Shown here: positions 10,893-24,087 of the stretch, in pieces | How the letters are laid out: the number at the start of each line of letters is the position of its first letter | Position numbering within the stretch: the stretch's first letter is position 1 | DNA from: Steinernema hermaphroditum | Lineage: Eukaryota > Nematoda > Chromadorea > Rhabditida > Steinernematidae | NCBI GenBank assembly: GCA_030435675.1 | Contig: CM059621.1 | Span: forward strand, 6,014,001 to 6,078,000 | Direction: 5' to 3' | Length of the DNA: 64,000 nucleotides | Notes under the pieces: generated by a model | Database searches by the model: none | Seen by the model: the letters and a program-made list of their open reading frames with translations, nothing else | Told to the model about the DNA's origin: nothing | Translations under genes and position numbers: made by a program

Positions 10893-12720
10893 ATCTAAAT
10901 CTAAACGCGAAGGACTATTCCAGACGGGTTGAAAGCACTTCGGAAAGCGAAGAAAAGGAATGAAACCGCCATCGTCAAAAGATTCCCGAAGGTCTGAGTT
11001 GCAGCAGAAGACGGCCAACTCGAGAATACGTTTAAAATCATGCTCAAAAACGCTCCTTGCCGTCAGAAACCTATTCAACACAAAATCCCGTAGTCCACAT
11101 TCTTCAGATCCCGAGATTCCATCCTAACAGTTTTTTTTATTTGCACACAGAGCTAATTTGATCTGAAAAAGGATTCCGCTATTTAGCCATTATATGTTCA
11201 ATATTGAAACGAAAATCGAAAATTGAAAGCGATGAAAGTCGTAAAATTGGATCAACAGCACAGTCTTATTTAAGAACTAATGTTATCAGACAAAACATTC
11301 TCACGATCTAAAAGTATTTGCGGAAGAATCCCATATGTTGAACTCCACCCGCCTTACGATTTTGTATTCGTAAAGAACATAGTACATGTATATGTGAAAT
11401 ATCTGTGGAAGGATTTCATAAAAAATGACGTTTTTAGGTGTACGCATTTACCACCCACATCTGGGAACTCCAGATTACTTCATTGTAAACGATGTTTTCG
11501 AATGCGTCACATTCATGACAACATTCCGGTGAAGTTTTACTATTTATAGTATTTATACTATGTGTCATATCTATCGTAATCACCTATCTATCTACCGTAA
11601 TAAATTTCTCTATCGTAATAAATAAATTCGAGTTTTACGTTTTTTTGCGGTCCAAGCACTTCAAACAAGACCAAAGGAATGCCCCCAACCGTACAATGTA
11701 ATCAAAATACCATACGAATGCTAAACTGCTGGGCTGAAAGCCGAAAATGGGAGTTAAGAAGTGCCTTGCTTTGAGTTTGTCTTTTGAACTATTTGAACCG
11801 AACAGATACGGACCATCCTAAGGTTCAGATAGGACAATGTTCACAGCAAGATAATAGAGATAGAGTGGGATTTGGTAAGAAGTTGACGACCTCGTAACAG
11901 GTAGAAAACATGGTAAACATTTGTCCATCAAAGGGGCACCTCCGGTTCTGATGCGGATGTGGATGAAACGAAACTGAATAACCCGAGAGTGGGTAAATCC
12001 CAGAGCTATTCTACAAAATACCATTGCATTCAATGAACAGTTGGCTCAGCGCTGTGGGAAAGTCTTTCTTTTCATGTTAAATGCTTCTGTGTTCCTCATG
12101 GGAGAAAGGTTTTGGTAAGCGCTGAGGTCACAGAAACGTTTTTTTCAGACATTCTGTGAGCTCATTGGACTGTATTCTGGAAACTAGGTGTTGCGAGAGC
12201 TGTGAAGAGTTTCTCAAAGCTCGTTTTAGTTTTTGGTTTTCAGAAGCTGCGCTTGTGGAATAACAATCTGACTATGGGGAAACATACTGCTCAAATCCCA
12301 AGCTATCTCCTTGATATTTAACTCTTAACTCCAAATTTTATCGAGAAGCCTTTGAATGCCGAAACTACATAACATATTTTGATGTAGATGCAAAAAAATA
12401 TGTTTTTTTTATATTGATCATAATGCACTGGGAGTTCATGAACGTTTTATGCATGTTCATTCAACTCAACCCCACATTTATGAGGACAATACTGTACTTC
12501 AGACTGCTGATGTTTACAAAGAATAAAATGAATGTTTTTTGACGGATAATAATTGGTATTGAAGCGAATTCTAATGATTCTAGTTCCCTGTTTTCGTGCA
12601 AATCATTTGAGGACATCTCAAGCACAACTGGAACAGTCCACATCAATACACACATTATTGTTTCCGTCTACACTGTGCACTAATCGCAACAACCAAGATT
12701 ACTTTATATGAGGCGAAATG
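10893..12720. other. Intergenic, nothing recognised
   Basis: Only short open frames without supporting signals. No repeats shared with other parts of the window were found. Confidence 0.4.
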
Positions 12721-12723
12721 CAC

Positions 12724-12972
12724 GACATCGGAGTTGAAGACGGCTGTCCCATCAGTGTGCGCAGGTTTCGAAGCAACAAAAAAGCTCTATCTGTAAGTAG
12801 CGCGGAAGGTGCAGCTCGGCGGACGGCCACGACGGATTGGAACGGGGCGATCATTGCGCCATCAACGATGGCCGAGAACGACCGCTCACTCAACTCATCC
12901 GAGCTAACTCAGACAGCCACAGAGAGGGAGCGAGTGGACGACCCGACCGATCGCTGGGAACGCAAATGAAAG
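12724..12972 (-). repeat. R1 repeat, 5' part
   Basis: Minus-strand copy that begins with the family's 5' end (CTTTCATTTG, then the CGATCGGTCGGGTCGTCCAC block) at about 12970 and degenerates toward 12724. It defines the same 5' boundary as the copies at 49907 and 62388. Confidence 0.6.
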
Positions 12973-13107
12973 CTCTCAATGAATTTTCAATGTTAATTTT
13001 AATCGGCGATCCTTGGTTGTTCTGAGAAACTTGACAAAATCATTATTAAAAAATACGAAAGAAGCCAACTACAAAGGTCAAACAAGGTCTGCCAAATCGA
13101 TGTCTTA

Positions 13108-13526
13108 AGGCTGGGCCATACTTCTGAGACACAGGCTGTGTCTCAAATTTTTGTTTCCGGTTTTTAAGTTTAATCTTATCTGGCTTGTTGGAATGTGAGC
13201 TACGCGCATGAGTCGCGCATCACTCAAGAACAGTTCACTATAAAGATCACTCGAACAGGAACGGTAACTCGTGAGCTGTGTTCAATTCTTTCTGTGCCTC
13301 ACGGTCTTGAGACATGAGTCATGACTCACATGGTGAGATACAGAAAGAATCGCCCACAAGTCAGCAGCCTTGAATCTCGTTCCAATTTTTTGCCCGTACA
13401 CGGTCGATGAGTGATGCACGACTCTTGCGCGTGGCTCATATATCAGCAAACCACATAAAAAGAAACTTAAAAACCGCAAACAAAAATTTGAGACACAGCC
13501 TGTGTCTCAGAAGTATGGCCCAACCT
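13108..13526. mobile_element. Palindromic MITE, PIF/Harbinger-like, 419 bp
   Basis: Long terminal inverted repeats of at least 60 bp: GGGCCATACTTCTGAGACAC at the left and its complement at the right, continuing through an inner self-complementary GAGACACAGGCTGTGTCTC. The termini AGGCTGGGCC and GGCCCAACCT are flanked by TTA on both sides (13105-13107, 13527-13529). A 3-bp TWA duplication is typical of PIF/Harbinger elements. There is no transposase, so it is non-autonomous. Confidence 0.7.
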
Positions 13527-13704
13527 TTAGGAGTGAACACTTTACGAAACCACCTAGACATTACCTAGGCTTACTGCTTTACCTTAGACAAAAGCGTTGC
13601 AGAAGTGGAAAGGTTCTTCGTTCTGTGCGCTCTTTGTTTTGCGCACAACTTTCAGCGCACCGTTCTTTCCCTTGTACACTCTCTGATACATGGTAAGTTA
13701 TTAA

Positions 13705-13885
13705 TACAACAGGGCGTCGGGCTCGCTTTCAATCAATAGGCATCTTCATAAGCCGAAGCCTAAACCAAGCTTGGATGATAGTCCACACAAAAACATGAAT
13801 TCTGGGCTTGTTTCAATCGTTCACAACCCTAAATACCTAGGCGCGGGCCTCTGGCGGAGCCTAAGCCAACACTTGGAAAGTTTTC
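13705..13885 (+). mobile_element. Fragment of foldback element family M (internal part only)
   Basis: Aligns with the inside of the element at 61329-62023 (complement): GGGCTCGCTTTCAATCAATAG, AAGCCGAAGCCTAAACCAAG and CCCTAAATACCTAGGC. The terminal repeats are not recognisable. Confidence 0.5.
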
Positions 13886-16800
13886 ATATAATGTTTCTTT
13901 ATAAAGAGTCACCTACGTGAACATGACCGATTCTTTTATGTAAGTTGAGGTCCGGCGTTTCGATTTTAAAACAGAACTCGGGGAGCAGAGGAACTCACGC
14001 ATTTGATATGCTTATCAATTGCTACTCGCAGCAAATGGAATAGCATGCTGAGCATGGACCAAATGCGTGGTAATAGGTAGTTGTGACGCCTAATGAAACG
14101 AACAAAGCTTCTTTTTCAATCGCGCTGCAAAGAAAATTGCCATTTATAATCGAGTCACGCTATAATGCTGTTGGCCTAGACGAAAATACTGTATAGATCA
14201 ATGTGCGGTTTTGTGGATTATACACTGTGTTCGTCATGTTTTGTTTGATAGCTGGATTGGGATAGATACGGATCGGGTTGCTTGTACCTCTCCACATGCG
14301 TTGATGCAAATGAATTGCTAGCAATTTAATTTTTTTTTAATTATTGGCCAACAAAATTATCGTATCTCCCGTAGATGACGTTTTGCATAGAGGAACCTGA
14401 TCACTTGTAGATACTATACAATCGTGTGGGCTCCCTTAAATAGTACTACCGTTATTTCAATGGACATTGTTAGCAAAAATTCCAGGAACGTATAAGTGTC
14501 AACATCACATGCTTGCCCTTACCGTTTCCTCCGTTTACCAGGAATTATATATTTAGTTAAATTGTAGCGTCTTATGTAAATTCTTGGTTAAGCACGATCA
14601 ACAAGTGTGTACATCGTAGACGGAAAGAGTCCCAGAATATCGTCCTTTTTAATTTTTGCACCCTGCAAAAAGCCTCGTGACACACCGTGAATGCACCCTG
14701 ATTGCTAGACCAGAGGGCAAGAATCATCTTTTTGCATTGTAGTTCAAGGTGTCGCAATGTCATCTTGAAGTGTAAAGTCTACGGACTATGCATATTGAAA
14801 AGGTCAAGTCGTGAGAAAGTGGTGCCCTCTTAGGAATCAATTTGAATAGTTTTGACCTATGCATCACTGGTCGTAGGGAAATAGCCGAAAAACAAGAAAT
14901 GACAATGAATGCGACCAAATGACATTTGTTCATAAGGGTGCTGATCGACTACCCTGAGAAAAACCCATTTTGACCGTTTATATTCCAGGGAAACAATCTG
15001 ATTTCTTATGAAACACCGATATTATTTTTCGGAGAACGGTATTTTCTGATTAACAGATAGGACGTCTCTTTCATGCTCAGTCCACTGGAATCGGTAAATA
15101 GCATGCCGTCTAGACGCACTAACACGATAGTGCTTATTATTATTATGTCTACGTGAAATTTGGCGCATCGGCGCTAACCATAACTCAAAACACAGAAATA
15201 ATTTATTCGACGATGTTGTTTGTTCTTAATTAGTAGAACTTAGAAGGGATCTGACAGAAGTCTGCGCCGAGTGAAGGCCTTAGCAAGGTCAACCAAAAAT
15301 CGTACACCGATGAGCACGTACGTTAAACGTTAGTCGCTTCTTGCAACGATTTATTTTCAAAACTCTTGACTACATGTGCTGAAACATAAAAAGGAGAAGA
15401 GATGCAATGTGTCCTACGGCACTTTAACCGGCGATACAATTGATAGAAAAACCGTCTCTCGAGGATAAGGCGAAGGTGCCACGCAAATGACGATGGCAAA
15501 GTTCATGGGGACCAAACAGAATATTTTTCATTGTGGCACTAATACGCTTGTGAGAACTCATGGCAGTTGTTCATTCCGTCCTTGTGATTTTCGGCATTCA
15601 ACAAAAAAAATGTGAGAAACGAAAATCTTTTAATAATAATTAATCTTTTAATAAATTTTAATAATTGTTTAAAAACTGATGAATAACACGTATGCCTTAT
15701 GCTTATCAAAAATTTAATTTAAGATACACAATATTGTCGTATCTACGGCACTAATAGAGTGATGTTGTCTTGAAACAGATGCCCTAAAACCTTTCTTAAT
15801 TATTTTAACACCAAATTGTGCATGCATTTTGTGATCATGGTTCTCGGGTAAACAGGCAAAATAATGGTCAAAAAGTGTCCAATTGCCGACATTGTGGTCT
15901 GGATAAAGTTTGAAGCGATGCCGATAAAAAGAAGAAAGCTTTCGCCAGCGGCACCACAGAGTGAGATGGTCTTCAGTACGAAAAGACTATGGTCGATGGT
16001 TTAAACAACGAGAGCTCTGTTATCGGCGTTGTTGAGACACTTTTTGTTGTTAGGTTGCTGCTCCAATGCAACATTGCTTACAAGATTGACTGTCGGTTTC
16101 ATGTCTCATGGATGAATATTCTATCTTGCCATTTTCGAACGGCTATTCCTGATTGGCCATTTAGAATTTTCATAGCTTCGGATCCCTTCGGAGACAAAAA
16201 AGTTTTGTAACCCCGAGAACTGCGCTTTTTTCAAGTCGTCCGGTTTTGAACCTCCAGGGATTTCCAGAAAGAGCTCATTGTCCATATTTCTCGAAAAGTG
16301 AGTTGAAAGGGAATGTGTACGAGAATCTAGCGGAATATTCCATAGATGTTGGCTTGTTAATACAAGTTCGCTGGGCGATCTTCATAACAAATTAATAGTG
16401 AATTTTAGTATATTTGTGCTAAATGATTATAGGGTTAAGCATGACGAATGATGCTGCTAAGAATGCAATACAATATCATAAACAAGCAAAACGTGAACTG
16501 GCAGATACATCGGAAAAGTCAGCATTTTCAGACGTCAAGCTGTTTATAGCCCAGGGTTACGTCCGCTCTTCAAATTGCAAGTGCGTCAGCGCCTCGGTTA
16601 CTGAATCACTTTACCGTGAACTGATTCCCCATGATTACATTTACCACGAAGTCTCGATTCGCCAGCGTCCAAGGGGTCAGTGTTCAAAGCACCAGCTACG
16701 CTGTACTGTGGTATTTAGCCGATCCCCAACAACACACTGGCACGTCCGCCTTCGAAATACTCAAAACCACTTTTCTCAGGAATCAGTTGACAGATGTGCA

Positions 16801-18193
16801 TACTTCAATAATTCAACACTTACTTATTAAGTTATAATGCATCACAGTGTGATACTGAACACATCTCGTGCTTTTGTATGACCACATCAAAGAAGTATTC
16901 GTTATGAAACATCCCAGCGAACCGGGTTAAATATGCGCGTCAGAGATTAATCACTCATTAGAGATAACGCATTGCTGACGTCGGAGGAGGTTCACTCAGA
17001 CTGGAGGATCCAAAGAACAATCACGAAGAACGACATCTCGTGGATGAATGTCAGCAACCTTTCCGACGATACTGAAGAGTATTAAGTCAGTCGTCTTACA
17101 TGTACGCGTTTGCAAGATTTATTGTTACCGTAAAGGAAAGACGTAAAAAGAAATAAAGGGATCTCCAGGATTCATCAACATACGTGACCGAGCTCAACTA
17201 TTGATGTCGACGTGTCGACAAGATAGTTATGTGTACGATGATATTGCTGATCCACTTGGATCATGGTTTATGTGACGGAGATCAAAAAATAAATCGACAA
17301 AGGCAACCGCTCACGCTTATGCAAGTATCCGCACCTGTTTTTTTATTAAAAACACTGGAAGAAATACGATAAAGAAATCAATTACTTTGTAAGTGTAGTA
17401 CACCAATAAGTTTTTAGTGCTCATCTGAAATAAAACTAAATAAAATAGGTCAGAGAAACCCTGCGGAGGCTGATCAACAGATCATATAGATACCTCCAGG
17501 ATTCGTCAACATATGTGTGCACGAGCTCAACCAAAACTGATCTGCAGTTTCCGGACGACGAGGTCTAAGTTGGCCATATCGACGACACACTGTACGGACT
17601 TGTTCGCCATGTTTTGTGCTAGAAGTTCTGCTTGTACCAACCGACACACATACCCTTTTAATTTGCAAAATACGCCCTGCGTCTCTGAAGCTAGTCTATC
17701 CTACAAACCTCCAGGGAGCAAATAAATCATTTAGAGCTAGTATCCTTTGTACAATAGAGTACGGTCATCATTAATGCCTGTGTACTGGGTATATCAATAG
17801 GAATATTTTTGGACTATTCTCCTGAAACAAATGGAAAATTCGTTAGTTCGTTAGAAAAAAGTGCAGTTTACAAAAAGATGCACTTTATGTAGGAGGAAAT
17901 ATTAAATATATTTCTTTTGACTTACACAATAGCTTGTTTAAGTAGAGATATTTCTACAAATGGAGATGTCGTTGATTGCATTCAAGGTATGCTGTTCAGC
18001 GCTCCGAAACGATGAATCGATGACGCTGGTCGTGCTCGATATGACTTTTGCAAATAAATGATTGAAACAACCTTTGTGGACTGATTAGACAATCTTTGCA
18101 TCTATGCCCTTGCTGAAAATGCACATCTGAAAAGACATAACCGTGAAGCCGGAAATTTTCGTAATCCGAGTTCGTGAACCCGGGCTAGTTCAC
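13886..18193. other. Gene-poor AT-rich stretch
   Basis: No gene could be supported. A 135-codon frame at 16423-16830 has no features to back it. A short diverged direct repeat is present (CTCCAGGATTC block at about 17163-17215 and again at 17491-17545). An AT-rich tract lies at 15600-15730. Confidence 0.4.
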
Positions 18194-18540
18194 GGCTTCA
18201 CCCCAGCCCATCGCTGACAACTCATCGCATATTAATAGCGATGGTAAGACCACCAATAGTAGTGTATTCTTTCGCTCGACGGTGTCAAGGGTATAGGGCT
18301 CGCCCTTCAGGCTCGTATTCAATCACTTTGATAGAGTGCTAAGCCGGAGCCTAAGCCGGAGCCTAAGCCGGAGCCTAAGCCGGAGCCTAAGCCGGAGCCT
18401 AAGCCGGAGCCTAAGCCGGAGCCTAAGCCGGAGCCTAAGCCAAGCCTAGACGTTAAGCCTAAGCCACGACATTAGGACGCACGCAAAATGAATACGGGTT
18501 GCCGGTGATGAGTTGTCCCGCGATGGGCTGGGGTGACACG
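18194..18540. mobile_element. Mutator-like foldback element M3, 347 bp
   Basis: Ends GGCTTCACCCCAGCCCATCG and (complement of the right end) CGTGTCACCCCAGCCCATCG are inverted repeats continuing over about 40 bp. Flanks CTAGTTCAC (18185-18193) and TTAGTTCGC (18541-18549) agree at 7 of 9 bases, fitting an old 9-bp target duplication. The GGCTYCAC/CGTGWCAC terminal pair and the internal AAAATGAATACGG block are shared with elements at 44213 and 61329. No coding capacity. Confidence 0.65.
18339..18444. repeat. 12-bp satellite GCCTAAGCCGGA, about 9 copies
   Basis: Perfect or near-perfect tandem array inside element M3. Half of each unit, GCCTAA, is the complement of the nematode telomere hexamer TTAGGC; the other half, GCCGGA, differs from it. 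Degenerate versions occur in the other M elements. Confidence 0.9.
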
Positions 18541-18549
18541 TTAGTTCGC

Positions 18550-21500
18550 TTCGCTGATTTGGAGATTGAAGGCTACCGCTATACAAGAGGGGACTGTACA
18601 CGTTTGCGCAGTTTTAGCATCCAAATTTAAGCTTTTACAGCATACATGGCAGGTGATCCGAAAAGTAAATATTGCTTTGTACAAAATTATCCAGTCTTAA
18701 AAATGAATACGTATCTTTAACTGATCAAGCCGCTTGCTACGTTTTTGACCTCTTTACTCATGATCTGGTATGAAATTCGACCTGGCAAAATTCGTTCACG
18801 AACGTGTAGCCGACGAACTGTACTAAGGTAATCTATAGTTCTATCCCTACGCTCTGTGATACATAGTTTCTGTCAGCAAAGTTAGTTCTAAGTTCATCAA
18901 ATTAGACGTGGCACAGTGTTTGTCGAGTGTTAACTGCAGTCCAGTTGGCGATGTCCTTTACGTCGTTCCTCTCTCAATCGTCGACGTGGGTGTTGCACGT
19001 GCTTAATGGTGCACGTATAAAACCCAGTTTAAGATCCGATGCGGAAGTGCAAGACAAGTTCATCTGAGATAAAATGATCATCAAAAGACACTTCGATTAG
19101 CCCTTAACTAGCAACGTTTAATCGCATTTCAAAATATGGACTTAAAACTCTTTCTACGTGGAAAAGTAAAAACACAGTGCAACACAAAACTTCGTTGGGA
19201 ACGTTGCGGTATAGCTCGACTTCTGCGTCACCAAGATAAGTCACTTTTTCGTGATTTGTCTCCAAAACAGATTTGTTTTTCTTTGTCGGAAGGAACACGG
19301 AAGAACTGCAAGGACATCAGAAACACTTCACAGTACAATCTTTCGTTACATTGTAGGATGATGCGATGGATTGCGTGTATGGTGTGCATTATAAGAAGAT
19401 CGGACAGAAAAACAAAACCAAAATAGTAACGCAATTCTGCTCCCACATAACCCACGCGGAAGTGCATAGTAAGTACATTCCGAACACAGCCATTATCCTT
19501 CCTTAATTTTTCTTTCGCCATGTTACAAACTCATAAAATGCTACAGTTGGCATGTTGAACGGAACAGAAGAGGAACTTCCCTATACTTCAATGGCATGAT
19601 ATCAATGAGGTTCTACTTTAAGATAAGGTGCTTCAAAATAAAAAAACAGTCAGTAAATGTGTGAATGGCTGGTTTTTGGCAAATGAGATACCATGATAGG
19701 GCAAATGAGACATGAGGTATTCCAAGAGTGTAGGTGCCTGTACGAAAGTGGTCACTAATTTTCAGATAAGTCTTACACTCTGTTAACCTTATTATTGATT
19801 TATCAAAGCGGTGGATCTCACAAGTGGATCGATGGATCTTTGGTGTTCATCCAAAGATCTAGAAAATTCCCCTTCAATGACGCACAAAAATCGAATCGAC
19901 ACAATACCCATAGCGACAAAAAATTAAAGTTCCAGAATTGAAGTGCCGAAGAAACCATTGACCAAGATCATTACTGTTCAAGATCATTGTCGCTTTTAAG
20001 TCCCTTCGCATTCGGCATCATCTGTGAGATTTAAGCTATCGGGAGAGAGCTAGCGCAGCAGCAACTTCGGTTATTAGTTATCAACTCATCCGAATCCTGT
20101 TGTAGTGCATTCGAGTCAAATAGTGCTGAGTCGCCAAGTTGTCTAGTCGAGTCAGCTTCGAACGTATCATCGAGCGAAGCTGAACCGAGTTAACTTGAAA
20201 GACGCCCAGTAGTCCAGTCGAGCCTTCAACGCCATTCTTGCCACTATCCTTGTCTTTCCATTTGGACTTGTGTGACCTTCACTCGACAGTGCATGTTAAG
20301 CGCTTCCTCAGGATCAGTCGTATTGATGAGCATTCATGTGATCTTATGCGGAGACTGTCAACGGATCCACGACAACAGCTCTTGGTTTCAGCTCATCCGA
20401 ACGCCACTGTAGGGTTACCATTTGAGTCAAAAAACGCAAAGTTTAGTTGCGCTGAGTGGAGACAACCTGACCCGGGCCCAAGTCGGGTGCTAATCCTACT
20501 CCACAGATCGCAGATCTTCCGTATATCATATGGCCTTCAAACAATAACTGTCTTTCCATTTAGGCTTGTCGTCTGTGACCGTCTCTCGACTGTCTATGAA
20601 ACTACGTTTTGTAGCTTCGTTGAGTTGTCACTTATACGATTCTGTGACAGCACAATCATCGAAGAACGCTTCGATCATGTTATTTCATGTCATGCTAGCT
20701 ATTCCATCGAGGAAACTGGATAGACCATATTTTGTACTCATAAAGTATCGCCGACAGGACACAGATGTTGAGTAACGAAAGTCGTTTACGAACTTAGAAT
20801 GTATTCTTCGCAATAACACTATGTTTTGCTTCGTCTGGGAGGGGACAGACGCACGAAGAATACATTTTAAGAAACTGATTTATAGCATAGAACGTCTTCT
20901 GTGAAATGTCACTTGTACATAACAATTTACTCACTTCAATCACAACATCCAGTTTGCGTTGTTATCTACTAACTTGATCAAGTTAGGGATAATGGGCAGC
21001 TTGAATACTTTCAACTACTAATTTTGCTTCTGAAATGTGTCATTCTGTAGTTTTTCCCGACAGAAAAACGAGTCTGTCATTATCAGACGAGCGAAAACAG
21101 ATTGTTAGGATGTTTTCGGACAAGTGGAACATCCAGGTGACCACTTAAGAGCAATTAAATGGGCGTCGAAAGTACTTAGGCGTGCCAGACTAAATCAAAT
21201 AGGTAGCACCTTCTTGATTAGTTCAACTATTTCTCCAAACAGTTCCTTCTCGACGTATCTCTGTTCGTTGTTGCCTAACTTTTCAGTCCGTTCCAATGAA
21301 AAGGTTTTGCAGATCTCGTGTATAGAGCTTTCCGTGTAGCGCGCCAAAAAAGGACTCGAGAACGTGTGGGTTCATAAAACCAATTGTCAAAAAAGCACTC
21401 AATTATCGCACTTTTCCCGCATTTATCCTCTTCGCGCTTTCCTATTCTGTGAGGATCTTGTGTCCGTAAGACCTGGCTTAAACACAAATTCCGCCACCCA

Positions 21501-21660
21501 ACGGTTTACGTCCCATTTGCCATTTAGCTGAGACGCATTCCTGGTTTCGTATATGTTGGATTAAATGAAATCACGCGTATGAAACCGCCAGTTTCAACAC
21601 TAACTCATTCAAAGGCCATTTTCAGTTTGAGACGTCTTCCTTGGCGAACCTTCTCACGTC
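18550..21660. other. Intergenic with a diverged tandem duplication
   Basis: No gene is supported. Two diverged copies of a roughly 300-bp segment follow each other (about 20085-20350 and 20385-20690), sharing CTCATCCGAA, CTGAGT and GTCTTTCCATTT blocks in the same order. A 161-codon open frame spans part of them, but its composition gives no hint of function. Confidence 0.35.
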
Positions 21661-24020
21661 ATGGAGCTTCTTGTATTCCGTCCCAAGGAGTTCCAACGCT
21701 GGTATAACTGTAGCTATTATGAGATCGAAGAATGGAACTCTCATCGAATTGTCCGAGTTGGAATGGGCGTTGTGTGCTTGACGATTGGAATGATCTACTG
21801 TGTAAGTCCAGTTTTTGCCTTGCTGATCGTCATCAGTCCTCTTGTTCATGAAGAATAAGTATTATTTTCAATGGTCGTTTGCTGAAATATAAGAACAATA
21901 CTTCAATAGGGGTGACGGTTTCAAATAAGCCATACTATGTAGTCAGCACCACAGCGTTCAATAAAATCCGAAGTTCCGACACTGAACGTTCTATTGTTTT
22001 CTATCTCTATTGGTCGTTTTTGCATGAGATACATTGTCAATAATGCACAATATGGATTACGGTAGCCCGCCACAAGGCATCAATCCGTTCGAAAAAGAGA
22101 CCATTTAAAACATGGGACTTATTTTCTCTACGACGAAACCACACTGACATCTTCTGAGTACATGAACCTGAAAATGTCTTCCTTGCACAGTCCACACCAG
22201 TTTCAAAATTTTCCATGTCTCTATTTTTAGTTCCTGTCAGCAGACTCTTAATCGGTGTGGAATAAAATTTAGCTAATTAAATGAATTCAACGGAAAAAAA
22301 ACTGTTCTGCACTGAATTGTGTATCCTATCGGGGGCGTCTAATGACTCAGCTAATAGGTTACTCCATACTGCATTTTTGCGTTACGCTCATCAACCTATT
22401 GTTAACACCCACACCCACCAGTTATCAAGGCCATTATTATTGTTTCGTTTGCAAGATACGGTATCATGTGTAACATATTAGAAGTGAGCCTGCCAAGGGA
22501 TGTGTAGACCATTGTCTTATTTTGCGAGTTGATCTTCTCGTATCGAAGACGGAGGTCGTGATCATTGCACTAACAACTACGGCCCAGAACACCCGCTTAC
22601 TCACCTCATTTCTGAGAAAGTGGGCCATCACCGATAAAGTGGGCCATTTGAAAGACTTCGAACATTCTGATGACATAGGGCATATGGCAAATATAGAGCA
22701 TAGTTGTTTAATCATGCTCGTTTGATATGACATTGCAATGATGTCGTTTTCAGGAAGGTCAAACATGTTCATTTCATAGAAGCGATTTTTGCGTATACAT
22801 GGACATGTAGAAAATTCTAACCGCTTGAGTGTCTTCCGAATGTGAGCTATTATGCTTTTTGTTTCAGGCTGTTTACCTTCCATGCATGTACATCATGACA
22901 ACGAAACACTTCTGGAAGCACTCGTGCTACAAGTTGATGTTTCTTCTCGGTATCATGGATATACTCGGATTGCTCGTTAACACCCTCTCGACCGGTTATC
23001 TGATGATAAATGGCGACTACTACTGCACGAAACCGGCATTTATCTACATCGCTGGATGCATAGGCCTTGGTGAGTTAGAATCGCATTTGTCGGAAGCAAT
23101 AGAGGCGCAAGCCTAAACTCAGACTAAAAAGCGACACTTTAAAAACGTTGAAAACCGCAATAGTTCATAGCAAAATTTAAATTTCAGGAGCCTGGGGAGG
23201 ACAATGCATGAGCTGTGTTATTCTCGGATTCAACCGCTGCGTCGAGTTCTGGAACACCCAGAGTCTTTTGTCAATTTTCCGCGGAAAGGCCGCGCTCCTC
23301 TGGTACATGCCAATCATTGCGTACTTCATCGCCTACGCATGTTTCTCTCCCCCTTGCTTGTTCAGCTCAATGAACATGATGTGGATGCAAAATCCGTATT
23401 ATGGATTTCGTTCTATCAAGGTGGACGAAGGAGAGGTAGGTATGTCGTAGTTGACAGAGGAATGACTTCAGTTTCAGTACCGAAATTATTTTAACGCCAT
23501 GAACAATATCGTGATGTTGGTGTTGCTGGTCTTCTTCAATGTGTTCCTGATAGTGTCGATCCGATACAGGGGACAAAAAGGGAGCTCCCATGTCAATGAA
23601 CTGCAGAAACAGGTGCTTATTTGGTCGATGCGACATCATCATCTGATCAATTTTTAGGTCACTATTCAAGCAGTTCTCCTCTGCACGGCCATCATGATGC
23701 CTGCGGGATTGTACGTGTATATGGACTATTTTGACATTCCCGACTGGCTGAAGCTCGTCAATCTCTTTGCGTGGCAATTCAGTAACGGCATGAGTACCAT
23801 TGTGATGTGTGAATGACAGTCGAATTTTTAAGGATGCGCTATCTTCATCTACACATTTCTGAACAAATCGATCCGTATAGCTCTGTTCGAGCTCATCGCT
23901 CCTTGGACGAAGAAGACATCCTCTGTCATCGAGCTCACTCATATCACATTCAGCCGGCAAGCACCGATATTCAGAAGAACGAAAAAGGCTCCCATTAGCT
24001 GCAGCAAAAGCTCAAAATGA
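21661..24020 (+). CDS. srt-family chemoreceptor 2 (7TM GPCR)
   Basis: Six exons: 21661-21801 (141 nt), 22868-23069 (202), 23188-23435, 23478-23612, 23658-23787 (or -23793), 23833-24020. The product is 347 or 349 residues. Marks: MELLVFRPKEFQRWYNC at the start, KHSCYKLMFLLGIMD, YYCTKPAFIYIAG, ILGFNRCVEF at the end of TM3, and FLNKSIRIAL after TM7. The first two exon lengths equal those of the other srt genes. The last intron is odd: alignment to srt gene 3 predicts an exon of exactly 130 nt ending AACG, followed by a GC donor; the nearest GT is 6 nt later and would add two residues. Intron 1 is unusually long (1,066 nt). AATAAA follows at 24082. The ligand is unknown. Confidence 0.9.
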
Positions 24021-24081
24021 GTGTTCATTTGAATGTTCCATTGATCGGTCTGAACTTATAATAAATAAGTATTATATAAAA

Positions 24082-24087
24082 AATAAA
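24082..24087 (+). terminator. Polyadenylation signal of srt gene 2
   Basis: AATAAA 62 nt after the TGA stop. Confidence 0.55.

Noticed and set aside
16423..16830. 135-codon open frame
   Set aside because: No domain, signal peptide, splice sites or 3' signal; it lies alone in a gene-poor AT-rich stretch.
18339..18444. A true telomere or chromosome end
   Set aside because: The unit is GCCTAAGCCGGA rather than pure GCCTAA, and it lies inside an element with flanking duplications.
20238..20723. 161-codon open frame
   Set aside because: It does not start with a good ATG, has no recognisable features and lies in a diverged duplication.
23367..23960. 197-codon minus-strand frame over srt gene 2
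   Set aside because: It runs across introns and exons of the plus-strand gene and has no features of its own.
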